Source: Bog-756 sp963806455 (GTDB lineage: Bacteria > Actinomycetota > Acidimicrobiia > Acidimicrobiales > RAAP-2). Taken from it: a stretch of 64,000 nt of DNA. The position numbers were made by a program, and so were the translations under genes. Shown here piece by piece: positions 18,011-27,256 of the stretch. The stretch lies in contig CAWDXZ010000004.1 of NCBI GenBank assembly GCA_963806455.1, positions 186,001 through 250,000 on the forward strand. Direction: 5' to 3'. The notes under the pieces were generated by a model. It made no database searches. It had not been told where the DNA came from and was given only the letters and a program-made list of their open reading frames with translations. Each line of letters starts with the position of its first letter. Positions within the stretch are counted from its first letter, which is position 1.

Positions 18011-19689
18011 TGCCGGCACTTCCCATACTGCTGGCGTCGTCGGCGGCGCCCACCATCCACGTCCCCCACATCGACTATCTGAGCATCCTTCCCATGCTGA
18101 TCATGATGGGCGGGGCCGTGGTGCTGATGGCCGTCACCTCGCTGTTCCGACGGGTGCGAACGATCGGCGTGGGGACGGCCGTGGCCTCGACGGCGTCCGT
18201 CGCCGCCCTGGTGGCCGCCCTGTACCAGTGGGACGCGGTCAGCACCCACGGCCCCCGGGTCACCATCGCCGGGGCCATCGCCTTCGACGGATTCGACGTC
18301 TTCATCCAGATCGTGGTGGCGATCGCCATGCTGCTCACCGCCCTGCTCGGCGACGGCTATCTCCGGCGAGAGGGCGTCGAGGGCTCGGACTTCCACGTGC
18401 TGGCCATGATGTCGGCATCGGGGGCGATGATGATGGGAGCGGCCAACGACCTCATCGTGATCTTCCTCGGCCTGGAGATCCTCTCCATCGCCCTCTACGT
18501 CCTGGCCGCCTTCAACCACAAGCGGGCCGAATCGGGGGAAGCCTCCCTCAAGTACTTCGTACTGGGGGCGTTCTCGTCCGCCGTGTTCGTGTACGGCATC
18601 GCCCTGGTCTACGGAGCGACCGGGTCGACCAACCTGCCCCAGATCGCCGACTACCTCTCCAAGAACGTCGTGGCCTCAAACGGGGTCCTGCTCGGTGGCC
18701 TGGCCCTCCTGCTGATCGGCTTCGGGTTCAAGATCGCCGCCGTGCCCTTCCACATGTGGTCGCCCGACGTCTACCAGGGCTCGCCCTCGCCGGTGACCGG
18801 ATTCATGGCCGCCGTGGCCAAGGCCGGAGCCTTCGCCGCGCTCCTCCGGGTGTTCGTCTCGTCGTTCGGCACGGTACGCACCGACTGGCAGCCCATCATC
18901 TGGGTGGTCGCCATCCTCTCCCTGGTGATCGGCGCCGTGGCCGCGCTGGTCCAGAGGGACATCAAGCGGATGATGGCCTATTCGTCCATCAATCACGCCG
19001 GCTTCATCCTCCTCGGGGTGGAGACGGCCACGACCCGCGGCGTCTCGGCTGCGCTCTACTACCTCTTCGCCTACATGTTCATGGTCATCGGTTCGTTCGG
19101 GGTGATCACCGTGATGGGACGCCAGGGCGACACCGGCCACCAGATCTCCGACTACCGGGGGCTGGCCCGGCGGCAACCGGTCATCGCCCTGGCCTTCGCC
19201 GTGCTGCTCCTGGCCCAGGCCGGCGCGCCATTCACCACCGGGTTCCTGGCCAAGTTCGGGGTGGTGGCGGCGGCGGTCGACAGCCATGCCTATGCGCTGG
19301 CCGTCGTGGCCATGGTGTCGGCGGCCGTGGCCGCCTTCTTCTACCTGCGGGTGGCCATCACCATGTACTCCCCGGTGGGTTCCATCGGCGATGTGCCCGA
19401 GGGCGAGACCCCGGCCCGGTCGGGTGACGGCTATCCCGCCCCGGCCGATGGGCCGGACGGCGAACGGGCCAGTGTCGCCGGCGACGGGGCCATGCATGAG
19501 GCGGTGTCCAACCTCCAGGTGCTCACCGATGCTCCTCCCGCCCAGTCGGTGTCGATCAGGGGGGTCGTGCCCGTGCCGGCGCTCACCACCCTGGCCGTCG
19601 GCCTGTCGGTGGCCTTCACCGTGGTGTTCGGGATCATCCCCGAGCCCATCCTCGATTTCGCCCACCAGGCCACGCTGCTGTTCTCCTGA
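18010..19689 (+). CDS. nuoN: NADH-quinone oxidoreductase subunit N
   Basis: NuoN is the third antiporter-like subunit (559 residues from the ATG overlapping the nuoM stop). Motifs: FLGLEILSIALYVLAAF (helix-5 Glu), VPFHMWSPDVYQGSPSPVTGF, LVQRDIKRMMAYSSINHAGF, and GAPFTTGFLAKFGV. A hydrophilic Gly/Asp-rich insert of about 50 residues (from about 19380 to 19500) lies before the last helices. Last gene of the operon; 205 bp follow before the next gene. Confidence 0.95.
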   Translation: MPALPILLASSAAPTIHVPHIDYLSILPMLIMMGGAVVLMAVTSLFRRVRTIGVGTAVASTASVAALVAALYQWDAVSTHGPRVTIAGAIAFDGFDVFIQIVVAIAMLLTALLGDGYLRREGVEGSDFHVLAMMSASGAMMMGAANDLIVIFLGLEILSIALYVLAAFNHKRAESGEASLKYFVLGAFSSAVFVYGIALVYGATGSTNLPQIADYLSKNVVASNGVLLGGLALLLIGFGFKIAAVPFHMWSPDVYQGSPSPVTGFMAAVAKAGAFAALLRVFVSSFGTVRTDWQPIIWVVAILSLVIGAVAALVQRDIKRMMAYSSINHAGFILLGVETATTRGVSAALYYLFAYMFMVIGSFGVITVMGRQGDTGHQISDYRGLARRQPVIALAFAVLLLAQAGAPFTTGFLAKFGVVAAAVDSHAYALAVVAMVSAAVAAFFYLRVAITMYSPVGSIGDVPEGETPARSGDGYPAPADGPDGERASVAGDGAMHEAVSNLQVLTDAPPAQSVSIRGVVPVPALTTLAVGLSVAFTVVFGIIPEPILDFAHQATLLFS

Positions 19690-19894
19690 CGACCGCGGCG
19701 ACCGTTCTCCTGACCGAGGGCGGCACTGTTGTCCCGGCGTGCACGGCGACGGCCGACGGCGCTCTGTCGAGGGCGCCGGGGGGGCCGGGCCGGCCGGTCC
19801 CCGCCGGCACGGTGCCCGACAGGTACTGTCGGTGGGGCCGCTCGGGCGGACGCTCGGGGCGGACGCTCGGGGTGGTGGAGACAAGGAGTCAGCC
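19690..19894 (+). promoter_or_regulatory. Gap between nuoN and the LapA-like gene
   Basis: This 205-bp gap holds no convincing gene. It contains a perfect short inverted repeat (ccgaca 19816-19821, tgtcgg 19827-19832), a TACTGT element at 19824-19829 that could serve as a -10 box, and two near-identical copies of gcggacgctcgggg around 19847-19872. A promoter for the downstream gene is likely here; the exact element is uncertain. Confidence 0.3.
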
Positions 19895-20182
19895 ATGGCC
19901 AGTACGGCAGGAGGGCAACCGGTGGGCCACCCGGGCTCGGGCCCGGGCCGGAAGCGGTCCAACCGTGAGGTGGCGCGCCTGGTGGTCGCCGGAGTCGGCC
20001 TCATCCTGCTGATCGCCTTCGTGCTCGACAACAGCCAGACGGTCAAGGTCGGGTTCGTGTTCTTCAACACCCAGCTCAGCCTGATCTGGGTCCTCCTCAT
20101 CGCCGCCCTGCTGGGTGCGCTCGTCGACCGGTTGGTGATCTACCTCTCACAGCGACGCAGGCGCGCCCCCAAGTCGGGCTAG
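19895..20182 (+). CDS. LapA-domain (DUF1049-like) small membrane protein
   Basis: A 95-residue protein with a basic N-terminus (GPGRKRSNREVARL) and two hydrophobic helices (VVAGVGLILLIAFVLDNSQTV and LIWVLLIAALLGALVDRLVIYL), ending in a basic cluster. The FVLDNSQTVKVGFVFFNTQLSL segment, split by the helices, matches the LapA/DUF1049 pattern of small inner-membrane proteins. The ATG is supported by AAGGAG at 19883-19888, six bases upstream. In proteobacteria LapA assists envelope assembly; in actinomycetes the role is unknown. Confidence 0.75.
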   Translation: MASTAGGQPVGHPGSGPGRKRSNREVARLVVAGVGLILLIAFVLDNSQTVKVGFVFFNTQLSLIWVLLIAALLGALVDRLVIYLSQRRRRAPKSG

Positions 20183-20273
20183 GCATCCCCCGCTCTCCGG
20201 CGCCACCCGGATCCGTCGCCACTGGCTCGGACGGCCCGGGCGGCCGTCGCCGTGGTGGTGGAATGATGGGAGG

Positions 20274-21665
20274 ATGCCTGAGGCCACGCCGGCGGAGCGA
20301 GCAGCGTTCGGGCGCCAGGTCCGGGCCGTCGTGCCCCGCGCCCGCCACGGGGAGTGGCAGCCGCCGCCCGGTCGCGCCGAGCCCCTCGACATCTTGGCCC
20401 TTCAGGCCACGACCCGTCTGCCCGAGCTGGTGCCGATCCGGTACGGACGCATGGCATCGTCGGCGTTCTCCTTCTTCCGGGGGGCGGCGGCGGTCATGGC
20501 CGCCGATCTGGCCGGCGAGGAGCAGACCGGCCTCGGCGTCCAGCTCTGCGGCGACGCCCACCTGTCCAACTTCGGAGGCTTCGCCTCGCCCGAGCGGGAC
20601 ATGATCTTCGATGTCAACGATTTCGACGAGACCATCCCGGGGCCGTTCGAGTGGGACCTCAAGCGGCTGGCGGCCAGCTTCGAGGTGGCCGGGCGCGATC
20701 GCCAGTTCGACGACGCCATCAGGGAGTCGATCGTGATGTGCGGCGCCCGTTCCTACCGCACGGCGATCCGCGAGTTCGCCACCATGCGCAACCTCGAGAT
20801 CTGGTACTCACGCCTCGATACCGCCACCCTCGAGTCACGATGGGGCGACCGGGGTACCGGCAAGATGACCGAGGCCCTGAAGCACCGGGTGACCAGGGCC
20901 CAGAGCAAGGACCATCTGGCCGCCCTGGCCAAGCTGACCGCCGAGCGGGACGGGAAGCTCAGGTTCGTGAACGACCCGCCCTTGATGGTCCCGGCCGAAG
21001 AGGCGTTCACCGACGTGTACTCGTACCACAACCTGACCGGTCTGCTCGGCGCGCTGTCGGAGTACCGCCAGACCCTTTCCGGTGAGCGCCAGCGGCTGCT
21101 CGACAAGTACGAGTTCACCGACCTGGCCCGCAAGGTGGTGGGGATCGGCAGCGTCGGCACCCGTTGCTGGGTCGCCCTGTTCATCGGGCGTGACACGGGG
21201 GACCCACTCATCCTGCAGGTCAAAGAGGCCGAACGGGCGGTCGGGGAGCCGTTCCTGTTCAAGAGCCAGTTCTCCAACCAGGGGCAGCGGGTGGTCGAGG
21301 GCCAGCGCCTCATGCAGGGGGCGAGCGACATCTTCCTCGGCTGGGACCAGTTCGAGGGCGAGGACGGGGTCCGGCGCGATTTCTACCTGCGCCAGTTGTG
21401 GGACTGGAAGCTGTCTGCCCCGATCGACCAGATGCCCCCCGAGACCATGGGGATCTACGCCGAGATGTGCGGCTGGGTGCTGGCCCGGGCCCATGCCCGG
21501 GCGGGGGACGCCATCGCCATCGGGGCGTACCTCGGGAGCGGCGATCGATTCGACCGGGCGATGGGACGGTTCGCCGTCTCCTACGCCGATCAGAACGAGC
21601 GGGACTTCACCAGGTTGACCAAGGCCATCGCCAACGGACAGGTGGAGGCCACCAGTGGCGTCTGA
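20274..21665 (+). CDS. DUF2252 family protein (kinase-like fold)
   Basis: A 463-residue protein with DUF2252 hallmarks: MASSAFSFFRGAAAVMAADL, QLCGDAHLSNFGGFASPERD and FDVNDFDETIPGPFEWDLKRLAAS. The GDAHLSN and DVNDFDE pairs resemble the catalytic loop and the metal-binding aspartates of aminoglycoside-phosphotransferase-like kinases, so a small-molecule or protein kinase activity is plausible but not shown. No membrane segment. The chosen ATG has a GGGAGG-like stretch immediately in front, at very short spacing. It precedes gadB in the same direction by 117 bp. Confidence 0.85.
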   Translation: MPEATPAERAAFGRQVRAVVPRARHGEWQPPPGRAEPLDILALQATTRLPELVPIRYGRMASSAFSFFRGAAAVMAADLAGEEQTGLGVQLCGDAHLSNFGGFASPERDMIFDVNDFDETIPGPFEWDLKRLAASFEVAGRDRQFDDAIRESIVMCGARSYRTAIREFATMRNLEIWYSRLDTATLESRWGDRGTGKMTEALKHRVTRAQSKDHLAALAKLTAERDGKLRFVNDPPLMVPAEEAFTDVYSYHNLTGLLGALSEYRQTLSGERQRLLDKYEFTDLARKVVGIGSVGTRCWVALFIGRDTGDPLILQVKEAERAVGEPFLFKSQFSNQGQRVVEGQRLMQGASDIFLGWDQFEGEDGVRRDFYLRQLWDWKLSAPIDQMPPETMGIYAEMCGWVLARAHARAGDAIAIGAYLGSGDRFDRAMGRFAVSYADQNERDFTRLTKAIANGQVEATSGV

Positions 21666-21782
21666 GCGGCGGGCCGCGGCGAACCCCCCGGCAACCGTCC
21701 GGTCGACCAGTGCGTGCCAGTCGAGGGGAGCCGCACCACCGCACCGACCGTCCACAGCACCGAGACATCAGGAGAACGAACC

Positions 21783-23183
21783 ATGACACTGCACAAGCGG
21801 GAGTCCACGCGCGACGAGCTGCTCGACACCGTCTATGCCGGAGAGGACCTCCACCAACAGCTGCCCACCAATCGCTTCCTCGAGCGCGAGATGCGCCCGG
21901 TCGACGCTTTCCAGGCCGTGGCCGACGAGCTGATGCTGGACGGCAATGCCCGTCAGAACCTGGCCACCTTCTGCCAGACCTGGGAGGAGCCGGAGATCCA
22001 CCGGCTCATGGAGCTGTCCATCGACAAGAACATGATCGACAAGGACGAGTACCCCCAGACCGCCGAGCTCGAGCGACGGTGCGTGCAGATGCTCGCCGAC
22101 CTGTGGAACGCCCCCGAGGACGGGGTGCCGGTGGGGTGCTCGGCCATCGGGTCGTCGGAGGCCTGCATGCTCGGTGGCATGGCGGCCAAATGGCGGTGGC
22201 GCGAGAAGCGCCAGGCGGAGGGGAAGCCGACCGACCGGCCCAATATGGTCTGCGGGCCCGTCCAGGTCGTCTGGCACAAGTTCGCCAAGTACTGGGACGT
22301 CGAGATGCGCGAGATCCCGATGGCCGAGGGTCGCTACGGCATGGAGGCCGAGCAGATGCTCGAGCGGGTCGACGAGAACACCATCATGGTCGTCCCCACC
22401 TTCGGGGTGACCTACACCGGTGCCTACGAGCCGGTGTTCGAGCTGTCCAAGGCCCTGGACCAGCTCCACGCGGACACCGGGCTCGATATCGACATGCACG
22501 TCGACGGGGCCAGCGGTGCATTCCTCGCCCCCTTCTCGGCCCCCGACATCATGTGGGATTTCCGGGTCCCCCGGGTCAAGTCGATCAGCACCTCGGGCCA
22601 CAAGTTCGGGCTGGCCCCGCTCGGGGTGGGGTGGGTGCTGTGGCGCGACACCGCTGAGCTACCGGACGACCTCGTCTTCCACGTGTCCTACCTCGGCGGT
22701 GACATGCCCGTGTTCCAGATCAACTTCTCCCGTCCGGCGGGTCAGATCGTGGCCCAGTACTACAACTTCGTCCGGCTCGGCAAACTCGGGTACCGCCACG
22801 TGCACAACTCGTGCTACGCCACCGGCCGGTTCCTGGCCGAACAGATCGTGAAACTGGGGCCCTTCGAGCTGCTGTGCGACTCGAACCGGCAGACCGGCAT
22901 CCCGACGGTCACCTGGCGGATCCGCCCAGGGGAGGACCCCGGGTACACCCTCTACGACCTGGCCGACCGGCTCCGGGTCCGGGGCTGGCAGGTCCCGGCC
23001 TACCCGCTCACCGGTGAGGTCTCGAACATCGCCGTCCAGCGCATCCTGGTCCGCCAGGGGGTGAGCCGGGACCTGGCCACCCTGCTGCTCGACGACATCA
23101 AGGCTGCGCTCGACCACTTCGAGCGGCACCCGGTGAGCGTGGCCATGACCAGAGAGGAGTCCGGCGGGTTCAGCCACCTGTAG
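21783..23183 (+). CDS. gadB: Glutamate decarboxylase
   Basis: A PLP-dependent group II decarboxylase of 466 residues, the normal length. It converts L-glutamate to GABA with uptake of a cytosolic proton. Seen here: IGSSEACMLGGMAAKWRWR, HVDGASGAFLAPF (PLP-contacting Asp/His region) and the Schiff-base lysine K274 in STSGHKFGLAPLGVGW. The ATG has GGAG at 21771-21774; the longer frame from 21714 lacks such support. No GadC-type glutamate/GABA antiporter is visible, although a ClC-type chloride transporter lies 2 kb away. Confidence 0.95.
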   Translation: MTLHKRESTRDELLDTVYAGEDLHQQLPTNRFLEREMRPVDAFQAVADELMLDGNARQNLATFCQTWEEPEIHRLMELSIDKNMIDKDEYPQTAELERRCVQMLADLWNAPEDGVPVGCSAIGSSEACMLGGMAAKWRWREKRQAEGKPTDRPNMVCGPVQVVWHKFAKYWDVEMREIPMAEGRYGMEAEQMLERVDENTIMVVPTFGVTYTGAYEPVFELSKALDQLHADTGLDIDMHVDGASGAFLAPFSAPDIMWDFRVPRVKSISTSGHKFGLAPLGVGWVLWRDTAELPDDLVFHVSYLGGDMPVFQINFSRPAGQIVAQYYNFVRLGKLGYRHVHNSCYATGRFLAEQIVKLGPFELLCDSNRQTGIPTVTWRIRPGEDPGYTLYDLADRLRVRGWQVPAYPLTGEVSNIAVQRILVRQGVSRDLATLLLDDIKAALDHFERHPVSVAMTREESGGFSHL

Positions 23184-23215
23184 GCGTCCCCCCGGCCGGT
23201 CCGCCCGGCACCCCG

Positions 23216-24367
23216 TCAGTCCGGGAAGTGGACGGTCCAGTCGACCTTGATCGGGCGGTGGACCAGCACCCGGGGGCGCCCCACCTCGGCCGGGCGGTCG
23301 GTGGTCCAGGGTGAGGCGGCGGCCAGGGTGAGGCTCGCCAGCCCTCGCAGGGCCCGGTCGTAGCCGGAGCGGATCCACGAGAACCGTTGCCAGCACCCCT
23401 CGCGCTGGTCCTCGGGCACAGCGAGCAACGGGGTGAGCCGGTCCAGGGCGACGAGGTACTCGTCCCGGCGGATCGATACCTCGGGAGCCGTTTCCGACCA
23501 GTGGGACAGCAGGTCGGCCAGGACGACCGGCCGGTCGATGGGCAGTCCCGCCCCGAGCCCGATCCTCACCAGGGCGGGCATACCGTAGGCCAGCGCCAGC
23601 ATCGGACCCTTGACCTCCTCGACGGCGTGCTGCTCGGTGGTGAACTCGGACGCCGACAGCAGCAGTGCCGCCCCGTCCACCATCGTCCCGACCGAGGCCA
23701 CCCATGACTGGTCGTCGTCGGTCTCGGGGAAGTAGCACAGCGCCGGAAAGGCAGAATGGGTCTGGTCGAGGGCGAGCATCCAGTCGACCATGGTCCGCCA
23801 CAGCTCGGGGTTGTCCAAGGAGTCCGAGCCGTGCAGGTTGAGCAGCATGTCGACCGGCGAGGGTGGCGTGCCGGCGAACGGGCGCAGCAGGCTGATGCCC
23901 CGCTCTCTCCCGCTGTGGGCGGCATAGATGGTGGGGAGGTAGCTGATGAGGAGGGCCACGAGGCCGAGACCGATGGTGGCCTCCACGAAGGTGAGCCAGA
24001 TCCGGGCACTCCCCTCCGGTTCGGCGAACCCCAGGGTGAACAGGGAGGAGCCGCTGATCTCGAAGGCCCGCTGGGCGGTGTCGTGACTGATGGCCCAGTA
24101 GATGAAGGCAAAGCCGAACGTGACCGAGAGCATCCACACCAGGGGCAGGCTCACCAGCGCGATCGGGGCGTAGAGGGCGCGGAGGTTCTTCCGTCGTTCC
24201 TCGTTGCGCCAGCGGTGCACGAGCACCCGGTCGGCGACGGCGAAGACGAACCGGGCGATGCGGGTGAATCCGTGGCGCGGCAGGACCACCGTCTCCAGGG
24301 CCGAGATGAGCACCGACATCACCAGCCCGATGCCGACGAGGACGGCGATGATGTGGAGCAGGATCAT
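23216..24367 (-). CDS. Putative two-TM ion channel-like membrane protein
   Basis: A 383-residue protein with an N-terminal helix (LHIIAVLVGIGLVMSVLISAL), a second helix (LVSLPLVWMLSVTFGFAFIYW), a possible pore segment SGSSLFTLGFAEPEG, and a third helix (EATIGLGLVALLISYLPTIY). TLGF resembles a potassium-channel selectivity filter (T-V-G-Y/F). The remaining ~220 residues are a soluble domain of unknown family. Function is inferred from topology and the filter-like motif only. It converges with gadB and lies upstream-to-downstream with the GAP-family and ClC genes on the same strand (53-bp gap). Confidence 0.5.
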   Translation of the reverse strand: MILLHIIAVLVGIGLVMSVLISALETVVLPRHGFTRIARFVFAVADRVLVHRWRNEERRKNLRALYAPIALVSLPLVWMLSVTFGFAFIYWAISHDTAQRAFEISGSSLFTLGFAEPEGSARIWLTFVEATIGLGLVALLISYLPTIYAAHSGRERGISLLRPFAGTPPSPVDMLLNLHGSDSLDNPELWRTMVDWMLALDQTHSAFPALCYFPETDDDQSWVASVGTMVDGAALLLSASEFTTEQHAVEEVKGPMLALAYGMPALVRIGLGAGLPIDRPVVLADLLSHWSETAPEVSIRRDEYLVALDRLTPLLAVPEDQREGCWQRFSWIRSGYDRALRGLASLTLAAASPWTTDRPAEVGRPRVLVHRPIKVDWTVHFPD

Positions 24368-24419
24368 CGGGCAACCGGTGAGGCCGTCGGGGCGTGAGGA
24401 CCGGGGCCGAGGACGATCA

Positions 24420-25067
24420 TCAGGAGACGATCAGGTAGATGCTGTCGCCGACCAGCCAGAGGCCGACCACCAGTGCCAACACGATGATCGCCTGGTCGCG
24501 GTGGGTGTCGATCCATCGGCGAAGCCCATCCAGCCTCCGGGCGGCCGCCTCGGGTGCGAACACGGCGTAGAGCTCCATGGTCAGGAGGCTCGCCGTGCAC
24601 AGCAGGCAGAACCCGACCAGCAGGAAGTACGACTCGATGGAGGACACATGGAGCTGGGCCACCGCCGCCGCACCGGCCCCGACCAGCACCCACGGCTGGA
24701 GGAGCAGGCCCAGGCCGGCCGCCGTCCACACCGACAGCCGATCGAGACGGGCCATCCAGGTGGGGGGCTTCTTCGGCCGGCCGGCCCGCGCCCGCTGCCG
24801 GAGGGCGACGGCGATGAGCACCACCCCGATGGCGATCTTGACGCCCAGCACGGCGTCGGACGGCGCCGTCGCCGGTCGAGGCGGCTCCCCCCCGGTCACC
24901 AGGACCGTTCCCGCCACCACGACCACCAGCGAGGCCAGCCAGCCGAGGATGAACCCTGCCCCTTTGAAGGTCCCCCGCTCCGAGCTGAGCACCAGGATGA
25001 ACCCGGTGATCGGGAGGGGTTCGAGGGTGACGGCCAGACCGATGAGTACGAGGTCGACGATGCTCAT
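24420..25067 (-). CDS. GAP-family (Sap-like) membrane protein
   Basis: A 215-residue protein with about six hydrophobic helices. The opening DLVLIGLAVTLEPLPITGF and the later LDRLSVWTAAGLGLLLQPW match the GAP/Sap (sulfolipid-addressing-like) family found in mycobacteria and relatives, thought to take part in export of lipids or small molecules. It starts 9 bp after the ClC gene stops on the same strand, suggesting one transcript with it. The substrate is unknown. Confidence 0.7.
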   Translation of the reverse strand: MSIVDLVLIGLAVTLEPLPITGFILVLSSERGTFKGAGFILGWLASLVVVVAGTVLVTGGEPPRPATAPSDAVLGVKIAIGVVLIAVALRQRARAGRPKKPPTWMARLDRLSVWTAAGLGLLLQPWVLVGAGAAAVAQLHVSSIESYFLLVGFCLLCTASLLTMELYAVFAPEAAARRLDGLRRWIDTHRDQAIIVLALVVGLWLVGDSIYLIVS

Positions 25068-25076
25068 GGCCGTGGC

Positions 25077-26621
25077 TCACCCATGGGACGCCGCACGCGG
25101 TGGGACCGGGCCGGCGGTGGCGTCGGGGGAGCCACCGGTTGCGGCCCCGACGGCCTTGGCCCCGGGCCGGAGTTTCCGGAGCTCGGCCGGGGTGGCGGGC
25201 ATCCAGGCCACCGCCACGTAGGCCACCACCACCGCCACGATGACCAACGGCATCACCGCCAGCCCGTCGCTGTACAGCAGCAGCGTGGCCAGCAGCGTCG
25301 AGGTGAACGGCAGCTTGAGCATCACCGTGCACATGGCTCCGATCCCCATGGCCACCCCGGGGACCAGCGAGAGACCGGGGAGATGGGATGCGGCCACGCC
25401 GGCGGCGGCGCCGATGAACATGGAGGGGAAGACCGGGCCGCCGCGGAAGCTGGAGAGCGAGATGCCGTAGGCCAGTGACTTGCACACCACCAGCAGGCCG
25501 AGCGCGCCCACCGTCCAACCGGCGGCGTCGCCCACCAGGCCGGGGAGGGCGCTCTGCCCGGAGAACAGCACCTCGCTGGAGCTGTGGCCGGTGCCCTCGG
25601 CGAATGCGATGGCGAGCCCGGCGATGGCCAACCCGGCCACGGCGGTGAAGGGGATGAGCCGCCGCTCGACCAGGGGCCGGACGGCCAGGCCGATGAGCCG
25701 GATCACGGTGCCGACCAGGGCCGCCACCAGGCCGAAGACCAGGGCCCAGAGGAACATCGCCCCCGTCGGGTGCTGGAACGGGGGAAGGCCCGGGATGGCC
25801 AGGGAGAAGGTGCCGAACCCGGTGAGCGAGTCGAGCCCGACGAAGATGAGCGTGCCCACCCCGGCGGCCAACAGCCCGGGCAGCAGCACCAGTCCCAGCA
25901 TGGTGCCGCCCAGACCGGTCGCCTCCATCAGGAGGAACGCCCCGGCGATGGGCGAACCGAACAGGGTGCTGATGGCGGCGAAGCTTCCGGCCGCGGCCAT
26001 GACGGTCAGCGCGGTGGGCGGCGCCTCCCGGCTGGCCAGGCGAACGGCGATGACGCCCAGGATGCCCCCGATGGCGATCAGTGGGGCCTCGGGCCCGAGG
26101 ACCACGCCGAGGCTCAGCGTGGCCAGCGAGGCGACGACCACACCGGGCAGGTCGATGGGCTGGGGGCTGGCGCCGCCGGCCTGGAAACCGTCGGCCGGCG
26201 AGTGTCCGGCGGTACCCGGCAGGTACCTGATGGTGGAGGCGACCACCAGGCCCGCCACGGCCAGCAGCGGCAGCGGCCACCACACCGGTGGACCGTGGAA
26301 GCCGAGGCCGTCGGGCACGGACTGGAAGAGCCAGCCCTGCAGCAGGCTGACCAGCTTGAGGTAGCCGTAGGCCACCGCCGAGACGGGTACCCCGATGACG
26401 GCGGCCAGGAAGAGGAGCCGGAGGTAGTTCCGGCTCCGGATGAGGGACGCGGGATCAGGAGGAGCGGCCGGGTCCGGCGTGGACCCGCCGGGTGCAGCCG
26501 GGGTTGCCGTCGAGGGTCCGGCGCCCGTCTCGGCCGAGGTCATCGAGCGGAGGCCCGTCGGGGCCGGTGCCGATCGAGCCCGTAGGACGGGCTTGGGCAG
26601 GCGGTCACGCGGTGGCGCCAT
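25077..26621 (-). CDS. ClC-type chloride channel or Cl-/H+ antiporter
   Basis: A 514-residue polytopic protein of the ClC superfamily. It shows GPEAP at about 176-180, equivalent to the GREGP motif with its gating Glu (E178 here), GSPIAGAFLLMEATG, and SSFRGGPVFPSMFIGAAAG for the GxFxP anion-binding region. The gating Glu is what allows H+/Cl- exchange in antiporter members. The first ~60 residues are Pro/Ala-rich, so the start may be the ATG at 26543 rather than 26621. First gene of a minus-strand unit with the GAP-family and channel-like genes. Confidence 0.9.
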   Translation of the reverse strand: MAPPRDRLPKPVLRARSAPAPTGLRSMTSAETGAGPSTATPAAPGGSTPDPAAPPDPASLIRSRNYLRLLFLAAVIGVPVSAVAYGYLKLVSLLQGWLFQSVPDGLGFHGPPVWWPLPLLAVAGLVVASTIRYLPGTAGHSPADGFQAGGASPQPIDLPGVVVASLATLSLGVVLGPEAPLIAIGGILGVIAVRLASREAPPTALTVMAAAGSFAAISTLFGSPIAGAFLLMEATGLGGTMLGLVLLPGLLAAGVGTLIFVGLDSLTGFGTFSLAIPGLPPFQHPTGAMFLWALVFGLVAALVGTVIRLIGLAVRPLVERRLIPFTAVAGLAIAGLAIAFAEGTGHSSSEVLFSGQSALPGLVGDAAGWTVGALGLLVVCKSLAYGISLSSFRGGPVFPSMFIGAAAGVAASHLPGLSLVPGVAMGIGAMCTVMLKLPFTSTLLATLLLYSDGLAVMPLVIVAVVVAYVAVAWMPATPAELRKLRPGAKAVGAATGGSPDATAGPVPPRAASHG

Positions 26622-26857
26622 CGGCGCGCTGGTTCAGGCGGCGAGAGAGCTGAGGCGATGACGTGCACAGGCGACCTTCCGTCGGCGATCTCCGTCCTCC
26701 TGGACCTTAGGTCCTCGCCGGCCCCCCGGGGCGGTTCCGGCGTCTCCTCGCAACGGGCGATTGCCACCGACCCGGTACCCGACGGGGTCGAAACCCCATC
26801 TCATGGAGCCGAGACACTATGGTCGTAGCCGTCCCCAACCAAGGAGCAGCAGCGACC
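26622..26857. promoter_or_regulatory. Divergent control region, ClC gene and SHOCT-domain gene
   Basis: A 236-bp gap between divergent genes. A TATGGT element at 26818-26823 fits an actinobacterial -10 box for the plus-strand gene. A five-bp hairpin, ggggt/acccc with a CGAA loop, lies at 26784-26797. AAGGAG at 26841-26846 is the ribosome binding site of the next gene. No gene is visible inside. Confidence 0.35.
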
Positions 26858-27256
26858 ATGTTTGCGACGTACAACTATCCACTGTTGGACATCCTCTGGA
26901 CGATGATCGAGTTCTTCCTCTTCTTCCTCTGGATCTGGCTACTCATCGTCATCTTCGGCGATATCTTCCGCAGCCACGACATGGGCGGGCTGGCCAAGGC
27001 CCTGTGGGTGATCTTCGTGATCATCCTCCCGTTCCTCGGCGTCCTCATCTACCTGATCGCCCGCGGTGGCAGCATGCACGAACGAGCGGCAGCCGCGGCG
27101 GCACAGCAGCAGAAAGCCTTCGATGCCTACGTGAAGCAGACCGCCGGCTCGGGCAGCAGCGCCGACGAGCTGGCCAAGCTGGCCGATCTGAAGGCGAAGG
27201 GCGTGATCAGCGACGCCGAGTTCGAGGCCCAGAAGGCCAAGCTGCTGGCCACCTGA
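26858..27256 (+). CDS. Small membrane protein with phospholipase-D-N-like and SHOCT domains
   Basis: A 132-residue protein from the ATG preceded by AAGGAG. Two close helices (WTMIEFFLFFLWIWLLIVIF and LWVIFVIILPFLGVLIYLIARG) resemble the PLDc_N membrane module; an Ala/Gln-rich linker leads to a C-terminal SHOCT motif (ELAKLADLKAKGVISDAEFEAQKAKLL). SHOCT modules are short oligomerisation or docking segments. This is a common two-part arrangement in actinomycetes; cellular role unknown. Confidence 0.8.
   Translation: MFATYNYPLLDILWTMIEFFLFFLWIWLLIVIFGDIFRSHDMGGLAKALWVIFVIILPFLGVLIYLIARGGSMHERAAAAAAQQQKAFDAYVKQTAGSGSSADELAKLADLKAKGVISDAEFEAQKAKLLAT

Noticed and set aside
26784..26797. T-arm-like ggggtcgaaacccc, considered as part of a tRNA.
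   Set aside because: No acceptor stem, anticodon arm or D arm can be built around it.
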